A stretch of DNA of 64,000 nucleotides from Ectocarpus siliculosus (Eukaryota > Sar > Phaeophyceae > Ectocarpales > Ectocarpaceae). Shown here piece by piece: positions 22,601 through 34,200 of this stretch. The translations under genes were made by a program, and so were the position numbers. The stretch's first letter is position 1, and each line of letters starts with the position of its first letter. Under the pieces are notes generated by a model. It saw nothing but the letters and a program-made list of their open reading frames with translations. It was not told the origin of the DNA and searched no databases. Location: contig FN649732.1 of the NCBI GenBank assembly GCA_000310025.1, positions 266,097 through 330,096 of the forward strand, in the 5' to 3' direction.

Positions 22601-23560
22601 CCATTCTCCCCGCCGCCGCAGCGGGAGAAACAAGACCGTCGGGTGCCGCCACCGTCGCCGCTGGAACCGCCGTCGATACCGACGCTCCAACCACCAACGC
22701 GGGCGCTCCGGTCGTTCTCCCCGCCACCGTCGGGGAGATAACAGTGTCGCCGGGCACCGCCGCCGTCGCCGCTGGAACCGCCGCCGGTGCCGCTACTCCA
22801 GCTGTCGCCGCGAGCCCTCCGGGCGCTTCCTCCGCCGTCGCTGCGAAGGAAACACTACCGCCGCCGTAAGTCGCCACCGTCGCCTCCGGAGCTGCTGCCG
22901 ATGCCGCCGCTCCTGCCGCCACTGCAGGGACCCCGGCAATTCCCCCCGCCGCCGTCGCGGCGAGGGAAACACTACCGCCGCCGTAGGTCGCCACTGTCGC
23001 CTCTGGAGCTGCCGCCGATGCCGCCGCTCGTGGTGCCACCGCGGGGACTCGGGTCATCCACCCTGACGCCGCCGCGGGGAAAACACTGCCGCCAGAGGCC
23101 GTCGCCTTCGCCGCCGGAGCTGCTGCCGATGCCGCCGCTCCTGCCGCCACCGCGGGGACCCCGGCCGTTCCCCCCGCCGCTGCCGCTGCGGGGAAAACAC
23201 TGCCGCCAGAGGTCGCCGCCGTCGCCGGCAGGAGCTGCTGCCGATGCCGCCGCTCCTGCCGCCAACGCGGGGACCCCGGCCGTTCCCCCCGCCGCCGCCG
23301 CCGCGGGGAAAACACTGCCGCCAGAGGTCGCCGCCGTCGCCGCCGGAGCTGCTGCCGATGCCGCCGCTCCTGCTGCCACCGCGGGGACCCCGGCCGTTCC
23401 CCCCGCCGCCGCCGCGGGGAAAACACTGCCGCCGGAGATCGCCGCCGTCGCCGCTGGAGCTGCTGCCGATGCCGCCACTCCAGTCGCCAACGCAGGCGCT
23501 CCGACCATTTCCCCCGCCCCAGCAGCGGGGAAAACATCATCGCAGACACTGCCACCAGCG
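22600..23560 (-). repeat. Alanine-rich tandem repeat, 111-114-bp unit, about nine copies
   Basis: The block GGGGAAAACACTGCC (plus strand) or a variant recurs at 23076, 23190, 23305, 23416 and 23527, with older diverged units down to about 22620. Spacings of 114, 115, 111 and 111 are mostly multiples of three. On the minus strand each unit encodes about 37-38 residues of the type GGSVFPAAAAGGTAGVPAVA then AAGAAASAAAPAATAA. The 115 spacing marks a one-base insertion near 23230 that shifts the repeat from one frame to another. Confidence 0.9.
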
Positions 23561-24436
23561 TGAACCATGTCCACAGAATTTATTACATCCAAACCATCCG
23601 TCATCATCACCGTCCACAGCGCCGCCAGCGTGAACCGTGTCGACGAAATCAGAGCGGCACTCGCTCTCTGCCATCACCTCGCCCCCAACGTGAACCAGGT
23701 CGACAAAATCAGAGAGGTACTCGCTCTCAACCACCACCTGCTGCTGTACGACCGAGCTTCCACCGATGTCCATGCAGCTGCCGCCGCCATTGACGCCCAT
23801 CCAGCAGCCACCGCGGACGATACGGCCGTCATCCTCGCCGCTGCTGCCATGAAGATGCACGGCGCAGTTCCGCCACATATGGCCGTACTGACCACATGCG
23901 CCGCACGTACCCTCGAACCTGCGGGGTGCGGCGCATTCTTCGTCGTGGTGGCCGTTCCTGCCGCACCGAGTGCAATGGTATACCGTACCAGGCGGAGGGG
24001 GTGATTCCTGCTGGAAATACACGGCGTTGCTCCCGCAGTCATATATCCCACCAACTCCGGTTGGCGGCGGCTGCTGTTGCTGCCGCGCCAACTGCTGGTG
24101 CTGCCTCGCCTGGTGGCTCTGAGTGAAAACGCAGTGTTGGTTCTGCTGACTGACAAAACCACCACGAGAACACTGCTGTACCTGCGATGGCTGCTGCTGC
24201 CATTGAGCACTCCATCGCTGCTGCTGTTGTTGTTGTTGTTGCTGCCGCCTAAGTCTCTCCTTCTCATACTCGGCAGCCTCCGCACCTCTGAGCACCTTCA
24301 CCAGCCTCTCCACCTCCGACTCGGCAGCTCGTAGCTTCTCTGCTGCGTTGCGCGACCTCTCCTCCATCTTGATGCGCACAACTGTACCCTCCTCCCTTTG
24401 CGAATCTCTTCCTATTCCGCCGCTTCTCTCCGCCAT
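23537..24436 (-). CDS. Gag-like nucleocapsid protein of the LTR element
   Basis: 299 codons, with ATG at 24436 about 250 bases downstream of the 5' LTR. Residues 25-65 are a charged coiled coil (EKLRAAESEVERLVKVLRGA), 65-73 a polyglutamine run, and 74-150 Gln/Pro-rich. Two perfect CX2CX4HX4C zinc knuckles follow: C155, C158, H163, C168 (CTRCGRNGHHDEEC) and C178, C181, H186, C191 (CGACGQYGHMWRNC). These bind the element RNA in Gag proteins. No capsid domain is recognised. The tail has two SDFVDxVHxGG motifs; a third lies in the next frame, so the natural product probably continued into the alanine-rich repeats through a +1 shift near 23600. Confidence 0.85.
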   Translation of the reverse strand: MAERSGGIGRDSQREEGTVVRIKMEERSRNAAEKLRAAESEVERLVKVLRGAEAAEYEKERLRRQQQQQQQQQRWSAQWQQQPSQVQQCSRGGFVSQQNQHCVFTQSHQARQHQQLARQQQQPPPTGVGGIYDCGSNAVYFQQESPPPPGTVYHCTRCGRNGHHDEECAAPRRFEGTCGACGQYGHMWRNCAVHLHGSSGEDDGRIVRGGCWMGVNGGGSCMDIGGSSVVQQQVVVESEYLSDFVDLVHVGGEVMAESECRSDFVDTVHAGGAVDGDDDGWFGCNKFCGHGSRWWQCLR

Positions 24437-24687
24437 AGTCTACGCTTGAAAAATATCCCGTACCCTGCTGTCCCAGCCCTGAAGCGCTGTCCCAGCAATA
24501 CACCCCCTGCTGTCCCGGTCCCCGATGGCCACCGTCCCAGCTATACACTACCCGCTGCCGTGCTGTCCCGTCCCCGTTGGCCACGTCCCAGCTTAGCTAT
24601 ATATATCGTATTCGCCGCCCCATTGGCCCGGCACATACAGCTCAGACGCCAATACCCACTACCAACACCAGGCCGTACAATATATTG

Positions 24688-24874
24688 TGTTTGGGTGCGG
24701 TAGCCCGTCAGAGGCCGAAAGAGAAAGAAGGTTGACTCAAGACCTTGGTTGATTAGAGAGTGAGAGACATGCGGTAGGCAAAACCATCGCCATGCAGCAT
24801 GCCCATCAACACATTTCATCCGCGTACCCCCCGGAGGCCCCATAGACAGTATACTCTGCCGAGCACCCCAAACA
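24688..24874 (-). repeat. 5' LTR (minus-strand sense)
   Basis: 187 bp, TG...CA ends with an imperfect terminal inverted repeat (TGTTTGGG / CCCAAACA). Identical by eye to the copy at 20072-20258, implying very recent insertion. No TATA box is obvious by eye. Confidence 0.93.
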
Positions 24875-25544
24875 CATGTTTAGGGTTTGTGATTGGTTAA
24901 GTATATTTGTCCCTTTTTATCGTTTTGTCGATACGGTTGGTTTTCGTCGTCCCGACGGTATTTTTCTTGCGTTTTGATTGCATTCTTCGGGTTCCGACCT
25001 GGTGAAGTATTTGTGGCGTTGGCGGCTCTGCTATTCACTTCTCTGTGTTTGTAGCCCCCGTATTTTCCTGTCTCTCCCTTTTTCTTTGTCAAACGATGGT
25101 CTTGCGACTCATCGTGTGAGAGGTACGAGGGGGCGAATATTGGTATTTTGGAGCTCCATATCCTCGATCGTTCCATTTTGGGATTCGACAAATAGTCTAG
25201 ACTGACTTGTTCTAATTGTCAAGTTCCGAGACTTCAAAAGCACCTGCTTATGAGAATCTCCAGAGGGGTGGGCTTGTGTTATGATTTGAATCGTAGCAAG
25301 TATATCGACGGTTTCGCGGAGTAATTCCCTGAGGAAGGTGCGTGAGATGTAACTCCCGATGTAGGATAAAACAGGGGACAGGGCCTTTGTGGCCCTTTTA
25401 GAGGGAACTTGTCCTCCCCCTCTGTGCTCAGCCTACCTTTGAGAGCAAGGCAACGGCAAGCCCTGCTGTTCAAAAATAGATTAGTAAACAAGTGGGTCTT
25501 CATCAGGGTCTTCAGGGATCCCTACGCGTGTAATCCCACAACAT

Positions 25545-28500
25545 CTACTCGTCACCCGCAGCAAGAGAATAAGCTATGTACTACAGCTAGCGGTTGTTTC
25601 TGATTCGCTTTGTTTCTTGCAGGAGGACCGGTCCCATCGATGATAACATCTTGACTTGGTTCCTGTTTTTCTCATCACACGTGTTGCCGCCTAAGGAAAC
25701 TCACAAAAGTACGGACAAACAAATCACGCCCCTGGGTTCAGCGGGGTCAATTTTGTTTCATCCCCTCCCCAGATTGGACATGCACCAAAGTACACGGGCA
25801 CCTCAAGCAGGTCATACCCTCCACCGGAAAGCTGTTTTTACCCTTTGATTTTGCTTTGGACGCGAGAAATGCCTCACGATCACATCTGAGTTGAACCAGC
25901 TTTTGCTGCTGCGCGCAACCTTGTCAGCTCTTGTAGGGCAACTTTCACCCTACACTATTAATACTTGTACTGTAGTCCCCAGATTCGGCCGATACTTGGC
26001 CTATAGTAGAGATAAAATATCATATAGAATGGATGTGCACGATTAGGGATCTCCACCGCAGCGACCGCAGTTGGCCTGCAAAAGTCGGCCCAAATTCAAG
26101 TCTAAACTCAAGTAGTCAGCAGAAAGACCCCCAGAACGATCATGCGTCTACAGTACCTCCGAACACGTCGTAGAAATCCAACCCATAAAAGCAGGTAACG
26201 GAACTAAAGCGCGTTTGCTGAACACCAACACGCAACCAATCTGATAAAAAATGGTGTGTATGCGTCTTCACATGTGGGCAACGCATAGATGATGTGCACG
26301 ATTTGGGTTTAACACTACAGAGAGAGTAGTAGATATCGAGAAGTCCCTCGCGGAAAGACTGCCTCGGGATATGATTCCAGGATTTGTACAGTAATGTCTG
26401 CACAACTTGCATACTTCAGTAGGCGTCAACACGTGTGTTTATAGGTACTGGCACACGCCTGCTACACGTTCATATACTGAACCCATGCCCTCCCTGGCCG
26501 AGGCTGGTGGTTCAAGCTTTTGGTGGCATGACAGTGAGTGTGACGCCACCCAGAGACCGCGAGGGGTTCCGTGGTTTGAGGACCTCCTCTCAAAACGGGT
26601 GTTCTCCCAAGGCGGAAAGGGTGATTACGTACGGGGCGGACCCGACCATCGTAGAGTTGTTTAAGCTCACCTTGATCGTTCAGGTAGCTTTACTCGTTGA
26701 TCGCTGGGAGAGTGAGAGAGGGGGGGGCTCACGCTCGCTCTTGACTCTTCCTATCTAAATCTCAACCGGCCAGACACGATCTTCGTAAATGCGGCACCAA
26801 TACCGCCGTCCTGTTGACGACGCCAACACGATCCTGGGGCTCTTGCCCGAGGAACGTCCTTTGGTATGTTGTAATTAGATAACGGGTTCTGCTTGTGACC
26901 CAATCAACTAAAGGTAGTGCAAAGGTTCTTGCCTCTGTGGATGCTTTACTGCTGTGCAGGTCTCGAACGAATGTCGTCGAGATCAAGACCGCGATGATGC
27001 ATGGAAAGCGTCAAAACTTGTTCTCGCTTGCTGCTGCACTCAACACAGGTCGATCAACACTGCTGCTGCTCAACCTTTCTCACGCACTGACTTGCTGATC
27101 TCAACCACAACTTCGATCTCTGTGCCAACGCACTGGTAACGGGACACTCAAGCTTGCCTTCGTCTACTTGCCCGGGGTAACTCTGTCTTCTAACAACTAG
27201 TGCGCGGCAGCGCGGCTACAGAACAGCCAAACCCAGTACACGCCGTGACGGAAAATGCCAATTGCGCCGCAAAGCTGGGACAAAGTTCAAACAGCCCCTG
27301 AAACGACCCCACCTCGCCACAGGTAGTACCTGCCTACTATAGCCCGGGTAGCCCCGGCCTCAACTGAAACCGTTGTATTTTCCTTTTTGCCAGCGGGCTA
27401 AAAAAAATGAAAGGGGCGTCTCACGAGAGAACTCCCGAAAATGTGTCAGGACCAGCAATTGATCTCCGTAGCACGTACATACATGTTGTACATAGAACAA
27501 AGAGACAATAATCATTAGCCTTCGGACGCCTACAAGTACCTCCACCATCCTAATAACTGGCGATACTCTATTCCCAGGACTCGAATGGGAGAACCAGGAC
27601 GATTCGAAAAGCTCGCGTGAACCGAGAGAGAGACAGGGGAGGGAGGGAGAGAGACAGAGAGAGACAGAGAGAGACAGAGAGAGAGAGAGAGACAGAGACA
27701 GAGAGAGACAGACAGACAGACCAACAGACAGACAGAGACTCCATATGACAAGGGCAGCGGTATGATGCGTTCGTCGTGGGGAGTGAAACATACGTCTCAT
27801 ATCTCGGGTGGGGGGGCGTTTGGTTCCCCTCAACAAAATTGAGGTGAAGCCTACATACTGTACAAGTTCACCTTGAGACAAGGTGGTAAGGCGGCCTCCA
27901 CGGGATTGATGAAGATGTAAAGCAGCCCATTGCATTTACCCACGACCATACTCGGCAATTCGTCCGACGGCAACCTACGTTTCATCGAACGAAACTCTTG
28001 CCCTACAAATACCTGCAGATGATGTTGCCAGTTTAACGAGCAGCAAGGGTGCGCGGCAAAATACTCTGGCACATCTGTGGATGCATTACCAAGAACAAGC
28101 GGACTTGGTGACTCGAAAAGAGGCGTACCTCGCAGAAGGGACACACGATCACGCCCGATACGGGGTGTTCCTTCGCGTGGATAATGACAAACCGATCTCG
28201 GCTGAAACATCTGCTATAAAAAAAAAGGAGATCGTAAATCACCAGGTAGAAAATATCAACAAGTATTTATTTGTGTCCGTGCTTCGAGAGGATGCACGAT
28301 GACGACGACGACAACGACGATAGCCAGAGCGAGAGGGAGTAGGACCGCGGCAAAGAAGCAAGCGCATTCTGAGGATATGTACAGTACGTACCGCCGTACG
28401 ATCAATACCGCCAATCATCCACCCCATCGCCGACCCGTCTTCCTCGCTCTGTTCCGTTATTACCCTAATACAGCAGTAGTAGTGCTTTCATTGATTGCTG

Positions 28501-28764
28501 AAGAAGGATGACGTACGTCATTCACTCCAACAGAATCCGGCATGTGCATTCTGCAACTCTCGATCTCTCGATCCTTGAACTGAATCATTCGAAACCCCAC
28601 GTTTCGCTCTGCTTGCGTGTGCGTGACCTTGCGGCTTGCAATAAGCGGGGCGTTGTCGTTGGGAAACGATAGGCGGTGTCCCTTTGATGAACACACCAGT
28701 TGACATCTTGACAAGGTGTTGACGTTTCCAGGGAAATCGCGTTTCGCCTTCGCGTTTGTGTTGA
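25545..28764. other. No recognisable gene; microsatellite at 27629-27740
   Basis: No domain is recognised on either strand. A GAGACAGA-type microsatellite occupies about 27629-27740 and makes the Ser/Leu-rich frames there meaningless. A GACGAC repeat is at 28301-28320. The part 24880-25521 would be the remainder of the inverted-repeat unit. Confidence 0.5.
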
Positions 28765-29100
28765 GGAGGACGCAATTCCCAAGGTAACCGTCATTTTGAC
28801 TCTACCGTACTAGTCGGTTCACCGTCGCATATGGTGTCGTCGGCAGGATGCATTTTCCTCCTGACATGGACATCTTCCGATGAACACTCCACACGTGTCA
28901 GAGCACGTCTTGGACTCGATCCTAAACATAATCAGTGACATCTTTATCAATTAACCCGGCCTGGCCCCCGTTCCCAAGTGAGAGGGTACATCCGTGGGTG
29001 GAGAGTGTTAAGGAAGGCCTGATTGCCAAGGAGTATCCGTCATTTTGAATTTTGACTTTTACCATCACCGGTACCTCTTCGCATATTTACCCTTGCACGC
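28765..29100 (+). repeat. Dispersed X-Y-X repeat, copy 1
   Basis: A block X (GTTGAGGAGGAC, then GGTAACCGTC, then a CATATG end) at about 28765-28845 recurs about 250 bases later at 29010-29098. The spacer has GTGGGTGGAGAGTGTTAAGG at its right end. The same arrangement exists in the opposite orientation at about 43200-43570, so the family is at least two loci. No protein is assigned. Confidence 0.75.
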
Positions 29101-29484
29101 GACGACAAAGATTCGCACCGTCTCTTTCTTCTACATCTAGATCACACGCGAGGCACAGCGCAAGCCGGAGGTGGTGACTTGTCCAAGCAAACTGAAACAC
29201 TTGGCAAACGGCAACTTCTCCCCGAGGTCATTGAGCTAAGGCCTCCCATCAATTGAACGTATCCCCTCTAGACCAGCTACCTCAAGTGCCAAACCCATAG
29301 AGTGATTTGAGTTGTGCCAAGCCTGCGAGGGAAGCTTGAACGCCCCTACATCTCGAAAATATCGGCAAACCCCGTGCGGAGATGTCCTTCCCCGTTGTCC
29401 ATTCTTCAGTCCAATATCTCACACAGTCGTAGGTTGAACCCGAACTGACCTATGTTGAAGTACTACATATTTAAATGCTTCCGC

Positions 29485-29715
29485 TCAGGTTTGACCAACA
29501 TGAATTCCCAGTATAGCTTCACTTGCTCTACTTAACTTCACTCGTATTCCGTCTTCACTCATCTCCCATCCTTTCTCATACCATGCAGCCCGTAGAACAA
29601 CCTCCAAAGTAATGTGTCGTGCACAAACAATCTCCTCCCCTTTGAATTTCCAATGCGCCTTCATGTTTGTATTGGTTGAAGGATCCGCAAATGACAGGTA
29701 GAAAACAGCCATCAC
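29485..29715 (-). CDS. Possible small protein or terminal exon
   Basis: A 76-codon frame with natural-looking composition (includes MKAHWKFKGEEIVCARHITL and EKGWEMSEDGIRVKLSRASE) ends at 29485. It follows the two-exon gene at 29820-30360 on the same strand. No family is recognised and no splice partner was found. It may be a small gene, an exon, or chance. Confidence 0.25.
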   Translation of the reverse strand: MMAVFYLSFADPSTNTNMKAHWKFKGEEIVCARHITLEVVLRAAWYEKGWEMSEDGIRVKLSRASEAILGIHVGQT

Positions 29716-29819
29716 AATGTATTACATCTCGAACCCTCATATTTTGAGCGCAGTTTCTACGATGGGTTCTTCGTCTTCAACTCTTCACGTTGGCCACAAC
29801 CCTTGTTCTACCCGCTAAT

Positions 29820-30360
29820 TCAACGGATGCTTGTTTCTCCCTCAAGCCATTCCAAATGGTCACCACCAAATTCTTCAGCGAAGTGCGTATCACGCAAGAT
29901 GTTCCTCGGGTTGTGATATATGTGCCGGACTCCTTCGTTTACGTCCTGGATTTTGCGTAGTCGTATTCGCCGAGAGAAACAGAACAGTGGTATTAGGCGA
30001 AAATTGATGTCGTCGGATAGACAGACATATCCGTCACGATGGTTTATGTTGCAATACCAGGTGCTGCACCGTAGACTAGTCTGCACTCGTATGCGTGCAG
30101 CACATCTCCGACGTCTCTATGTTTGTTTACATGAGTGCGAGTATCTTCCCTTTCGGCACTGCTTCGAAGAAGCTGCTCACCTTGACAAGATCTCGCCAGC
30201 AGTTCGGGTAGTGGTCTCGCCATGGGGTCGCCACGTGTCCCCATTTTCCAAATTCGTTTTCCCAGTTCAGCCCACGAAAGTAGGCAGCGCCTTTCCTGGC
30301 CGTGTTTACCGTTGTCGCTAGTTCCTCCTCGCTGTACACCACCTTTGTGACGTTGCGCAT
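29820..30360 (-). CDS. Unrecognised two-exon small gene (101 aa)
   Basis: Exon 1 is 30360-30181 (60 codons from ATG; an in-frame TGA lies 9 bases upstream). It ends LVKgtgagc with a strong donor. Exon 2 is 29945-29820, preceded by a pyrimidine tract and the acceptor AAAATCCAG. Both sides of the 235-base intron are phase 0. Exon 1 includes VVYSEEELATTVNTARKGAA and GHVATPWRDHYPNCWRDLVK. Exon 2 includes DVNEGVRHIYHNPRNILRDT and FGGDHLEWLEG. It is hydrophilic with no signal peptide or membrane segment, and I do not recognise the family. It could be the 3' part of a longer gene. The matching frames and splice signals argue for a real gene. Confidence 0.45.
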
Positions 30361-31254
30361 GGGGTTTCAAAGTTATTAAAGAACATCAAGTGGAGCAGCA
30401 GCTTGGTATGGGGTTGACCTGACACAAGTCAGAGACGAGAGGAGCTACGAGCAGTTTCAACGATATCGTAGCGCCAAGACTCTTTGGCTTTTCTCTTTTC
30501 TTTCCCGTGGTGTGTTATCTCTGCAACAACCTCCTGTTACCTCGTAGTTGTTTAGGAGGCGGTGCCCGGTGTCCGACCTTGGGAATGGTCGTGGGAGGAC
30601 CACAACTCGCGCGCGGTCCGCCTCTCTGTTCAATTTCTCGCATGTCCTGTTTGTGAGCACGTCCGGGGGGCACGGATCTCTTGCGGACATGGATATCTTG
30701 TGGGAGATGGGGTGCGATTATGCTTGCATGGACCCAAATTCGAAGCACACAAGGGATACTTGGGAGGGAATAGACGCAACATCAGGCGCAAGAAGCGATC
30801 AACGTGACGAACGTCACTATAAGCAGGACGAAGACAGCCATGCACTTGCATTGACCACACTACTGCGTGCGTGTGGTATGACAATCGATGCTCTTTCTCA
30901 AACCGCATGTGCTGTGTCTCTACGGGAAAGAATATGTCAGCAGAGGGCAGGGCAAAGACCCCATGTCTCGCAACCCTCACGTTGTGCAGGCAAGGAAAAG
31001 CAATTTGTGGGTTGCATGAACTAAACAAGTCAGTACCCTCACATATGCACCTAGAGAAGCAAGGCCGTGGCGAGAACAACCAACAATTTCTTCTGGGCCT
31101 GCGGCAGGAGCGAGGTTTCGACGTACTTGGCGTGCACTTGACGCGACAGAAAATCCGACATTTCAAAACAATCGTTTTTGCAATCAATGGCGTAAAACAT
31201 CCCTTCCTGACAACACCGAACAGAAAACACGATAGAGCAAAGCGGCATGTAAGC

Positions 31255-34200
31255 TTACGCTTCGGCGTCTTCATGAGACTGTGCGTCGTAGTGGACGAAA
31301 TGAACCGGCCGTGGGTCGACGAGGGTGGAGGTCTTCGGAAATTCCGCGACTGTGCGGTTGTAGATCACGGTCGCGAGTGCTGCGTTCTGTGCAAGAACGC
31401 CAACGTTGAGCTCGCCTTTGAGAGCCAGGGACCCCGCCGCCATGTGGAGCGTCAACTGTGTCGCGGAGTTGGTGTTTCAAATGAAGAACAGGTGCAAGAT
31501 GAACAGGATTAAGGTGTAGACTATATTCTGCACATGGGGGCGGGTTTCAAAGTGGAATTTCCTGGTGAAAGGTGCACTTCTTCGTAGCATGAGTGATAAA
31601 CCGTGGCGTAGGGCGTTGTTTTTTTGCAGGCATGATTCGATTTTAGTACTGGCAGTCCGCCGAACGCAACATAGGTACCGTAGAGAAAAAGCTGCGGGAA
31701 GTCATAAGCAAGTCGTGGAATGCGCACGCAAGAGAGTCAACAGACGAAGTGCTGCGAGCGTCCAACTCAAAGAACGCTTCAAACGGGAGAAAAACGTTGG
31801 CGGTTCCCACTCGACCACCCATTAAGTTGTGGCTTCAATATACAGACGACATTCACGACCTCAACAAACGCCTTGGCCCACCGAAAACCGTAGAGAACGG
31901 TGAACTTCTACAGTAGTGCTTTAGCAGAGACGTATACACAGCAACAATGTCGTTCCACACGTACGTTGTGGTTGACATCATGTTTGCGTGAAACAGGTAT
32001 GCTCGTCCTGTGCACTCATTAGGCGCTCATTGTACCGGAACTATGCTGCTCACTACATGGTGTTCTTTTTTTCAGGCCCTCCCAATATTTTCTGGGGATC
32101 AATCCATGCCTTTCGGTACATGTTTGGCGCACCAGCGGGGGTCACACAAAGAAGACAACATCACCGCTTAGGCCCCTCGCCTCGTTGTTGGGCGAACTCA
32201 CGACTGTGCGCTTTTCAGTGCGCACAAATTGCGAGGATTTCTCTGCAGAGAGATTCGATCCGCAGCCTTGAGCTAGAAGGTTTACGACGTTGTAGTGACA
32301 CTGACAGTCTAAACCCAGCCACTGTGGTGAGACCGAAACATGTCGCCAAAACACGCTGCTGCTGACCTGATCCGAACCAGATCGGGCATATGCCAGTTGC
32401 AGGCTTTTCCAGCGATCAAAGAGGCGGCGAGTCCTGTCGTTGAGCCGGTACAAAATTGCCCAGTTGTGCGGCCCAAGCATTCTGGGGCCCTGAATCAGCA
32501 GCGTCGGGTTCAAGCGAACGACGTGTGTTCTCGGTTACCGAAGGGGGATAGACAATTCAACAATTGCACAGCAGCCACATCGAGAGCAATGTTGCAAACC
32601 AGTGCACGAGTGTGCTGCGTAGGTTGCGAAAAGGAGCCATCCGCAGGCCTGACACAAAGGATGGTGGGGCATCGGGGCCGTTCATTGCCTCCCAAGTGGT
32701 ACTTGGTTGCCGCCTACAACCTTGGCCGTATTTGTATATGCTGATGAGGCCCCCCAATACTACGTACAAATGTCGAAGCTTGAGCAGCTACATGACGTGA
32801 AACAGAAGGATGGCAAGGAAATACGCAAGATTGTTTGTAGCCTGCAATTGAGTCGTGTTGAACGAACCAACCACCTAACCTTGTTTACGTTTCAGCATAT
32901 ACCGTTGAATATGAGGCTCTATGCCTAATTTACCTGCACAGCGAAAGCGATGTCGAACTCCTCCCCGCCTTCCGTGAGGATGTCCTCCACGCTTGTGCCA
33001 CAACAAAGGGCCTGGGAGTCTAACGCCAGCGTAACCTGCGAGAAAATGTGAGAAATATATTGGGGAAAGGGGGCGACGCTGATTCTGGCCCAACAAACCA
33101 TTGTGCCAATCATCATGAAGTTTGGACTTTGCTTGAGTCCGTGCCCGGCATCGATCACCCCCATCAACGTGTTAGCCTCTGCCCGACATCTTGCAACCTT
33201 CAACGGGAGTCGGACTATTGTAAGGAAGATTGGCTTCTTCACCATGCTTGAACCAACAGTACAAGTAGTATGCGTAGCTTGTACGCATGATGCATGGTAG
33301 CCTGCTGCGGGGGTGCGTCAAAAGTATTGTTGTTGATGTCGTGCAGCCAAAGTACATCTGTCCCCGGCAGGACTACCGCACTGTCAACTCATAGAGGGTC
33401 CAGGCTGGATGATCGACGCTTCCAAAGTCCGAGACGAACACCTCATCGCAGTTCTGGCCAATCTTTTGGCTGTGACGATCCCCAATCGACACGTTGCAGA
33501 CAGAGGGCACAAAAAGTCTTCTCAACAAGCAAAATTGCACCACCGACTCATTTCGCCTACATTAGCTCTCTCTCTCGCTCCCCCTCCCCCCTTTTCGTCG
33601 GCCATAGTAGCAGGGCATCGGTTGACCCAACTCACCTCATAAGGAGAGCGAGAAATATACTCGAGGCGCGTAAACCATTGCCTGGCGAGGCCCTTGGGCC
33701 CCCAGGATTGTTGTTTTCCTCGATAGAGGTGTTTCTCCTCCACGTGAACGACCTGATCAAAAGGAGATGCAGCACAACGGTGCGAGGTTTGCTTTAACCC
33801 ACGTTCGTGGGCAGGGCTGTCGCGACAGAAGGAGTTTCAAATCTTGTCACTTTGCGTCCTCGTCTAGAAGTACCACTTGTTTGGTCGGTAGGCTTTTTGG
33901 GGATAGGAGGGCGGAGAGAACTCGGCGCAGTTTGTTGGCCATCGCTTGTTCGTGCGGAAACACAATCATGTGCCTGTACAGAGATAGGTGGATTGCGGTT
34001 TCCGTGTATCGAGGCACGTCTTCGAGGTGAAGGGTTGCTCTTACGTACGTCCTTACCACGTCGAATACTCCCTCCACTTCCGGACGGATTCCTGGATTCG
34101 TGACGACCGTGATGTTGGTGCTTGGGTTGAGCGACTTGATGCGCCGGGCTGATACGAGCACCTGCTCCAAGTAGTGTTCCGCCGTGCTCGTCTCCGAACC

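Larger units (their letters stand above)
20072..24874 (-). mobile_element. Young non-autonomous LTR retrotransposon carrying only a Gag-like gene
   Basis: Two apparently identical 187-bp direct repeats (20072-20258, 24688-24874) begin TGTTTGGG and end CCCCAAACA. They are flanked by a perfect 5-bp duplication, CATGT (20067-20071 and 24875-24879). A purine tract (GCAGGGGGGC on the minus strand) abuts the LTR at 20258, and the Gag-like frame reads leftward, so the element is on the minus strand. The interior holds a Gag-like protein with two zinc knuckles and alanine-rich repeats. I find no protease, RT, RNase H or integrase motif. It fits the TR-GAG class of gag-only elements described in plants, which must borrow enzymes from an autonomous relative. 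A primer binding site is not certain. Confidence 0.9.
20007..25544. mobile_element. Inverted-repeat-bounded unit interrupted by an LTR element
   Basis: A 23-base sequence at 20007-20029 (includes TGTTGTGGGATTACACGCGT) is present as a perfect reverse complement at 25522-25544. Without the LTR element inserted at 20072-24874 and one target copy, the unit would be about 730 bp, the size of a small TIR DNA transposon or MITE. The interiors next to the repeats do not match each other, and no clear target-site duplication is seen outside (flanks AGTCT and CTACT). Transposon identity is therefore inferred only from the perfect inverted repeat. Confidence 0.5.

Noticed and set aside
21846-23066. Long plus-strand Arg/His/Pro-rich frames (up to 406 codons) as proteins.
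   Set aside because: They are antisense shadows of the GC-rich alanine repeat array of the LTR element.
24661-24670. Primer binding site TGGTGTTGGT (minus strand) for the LTR element.
   Set aside because: It lies 17 bases from the LTR edge and no matching tRNA 3' end could be confirmed by eye.
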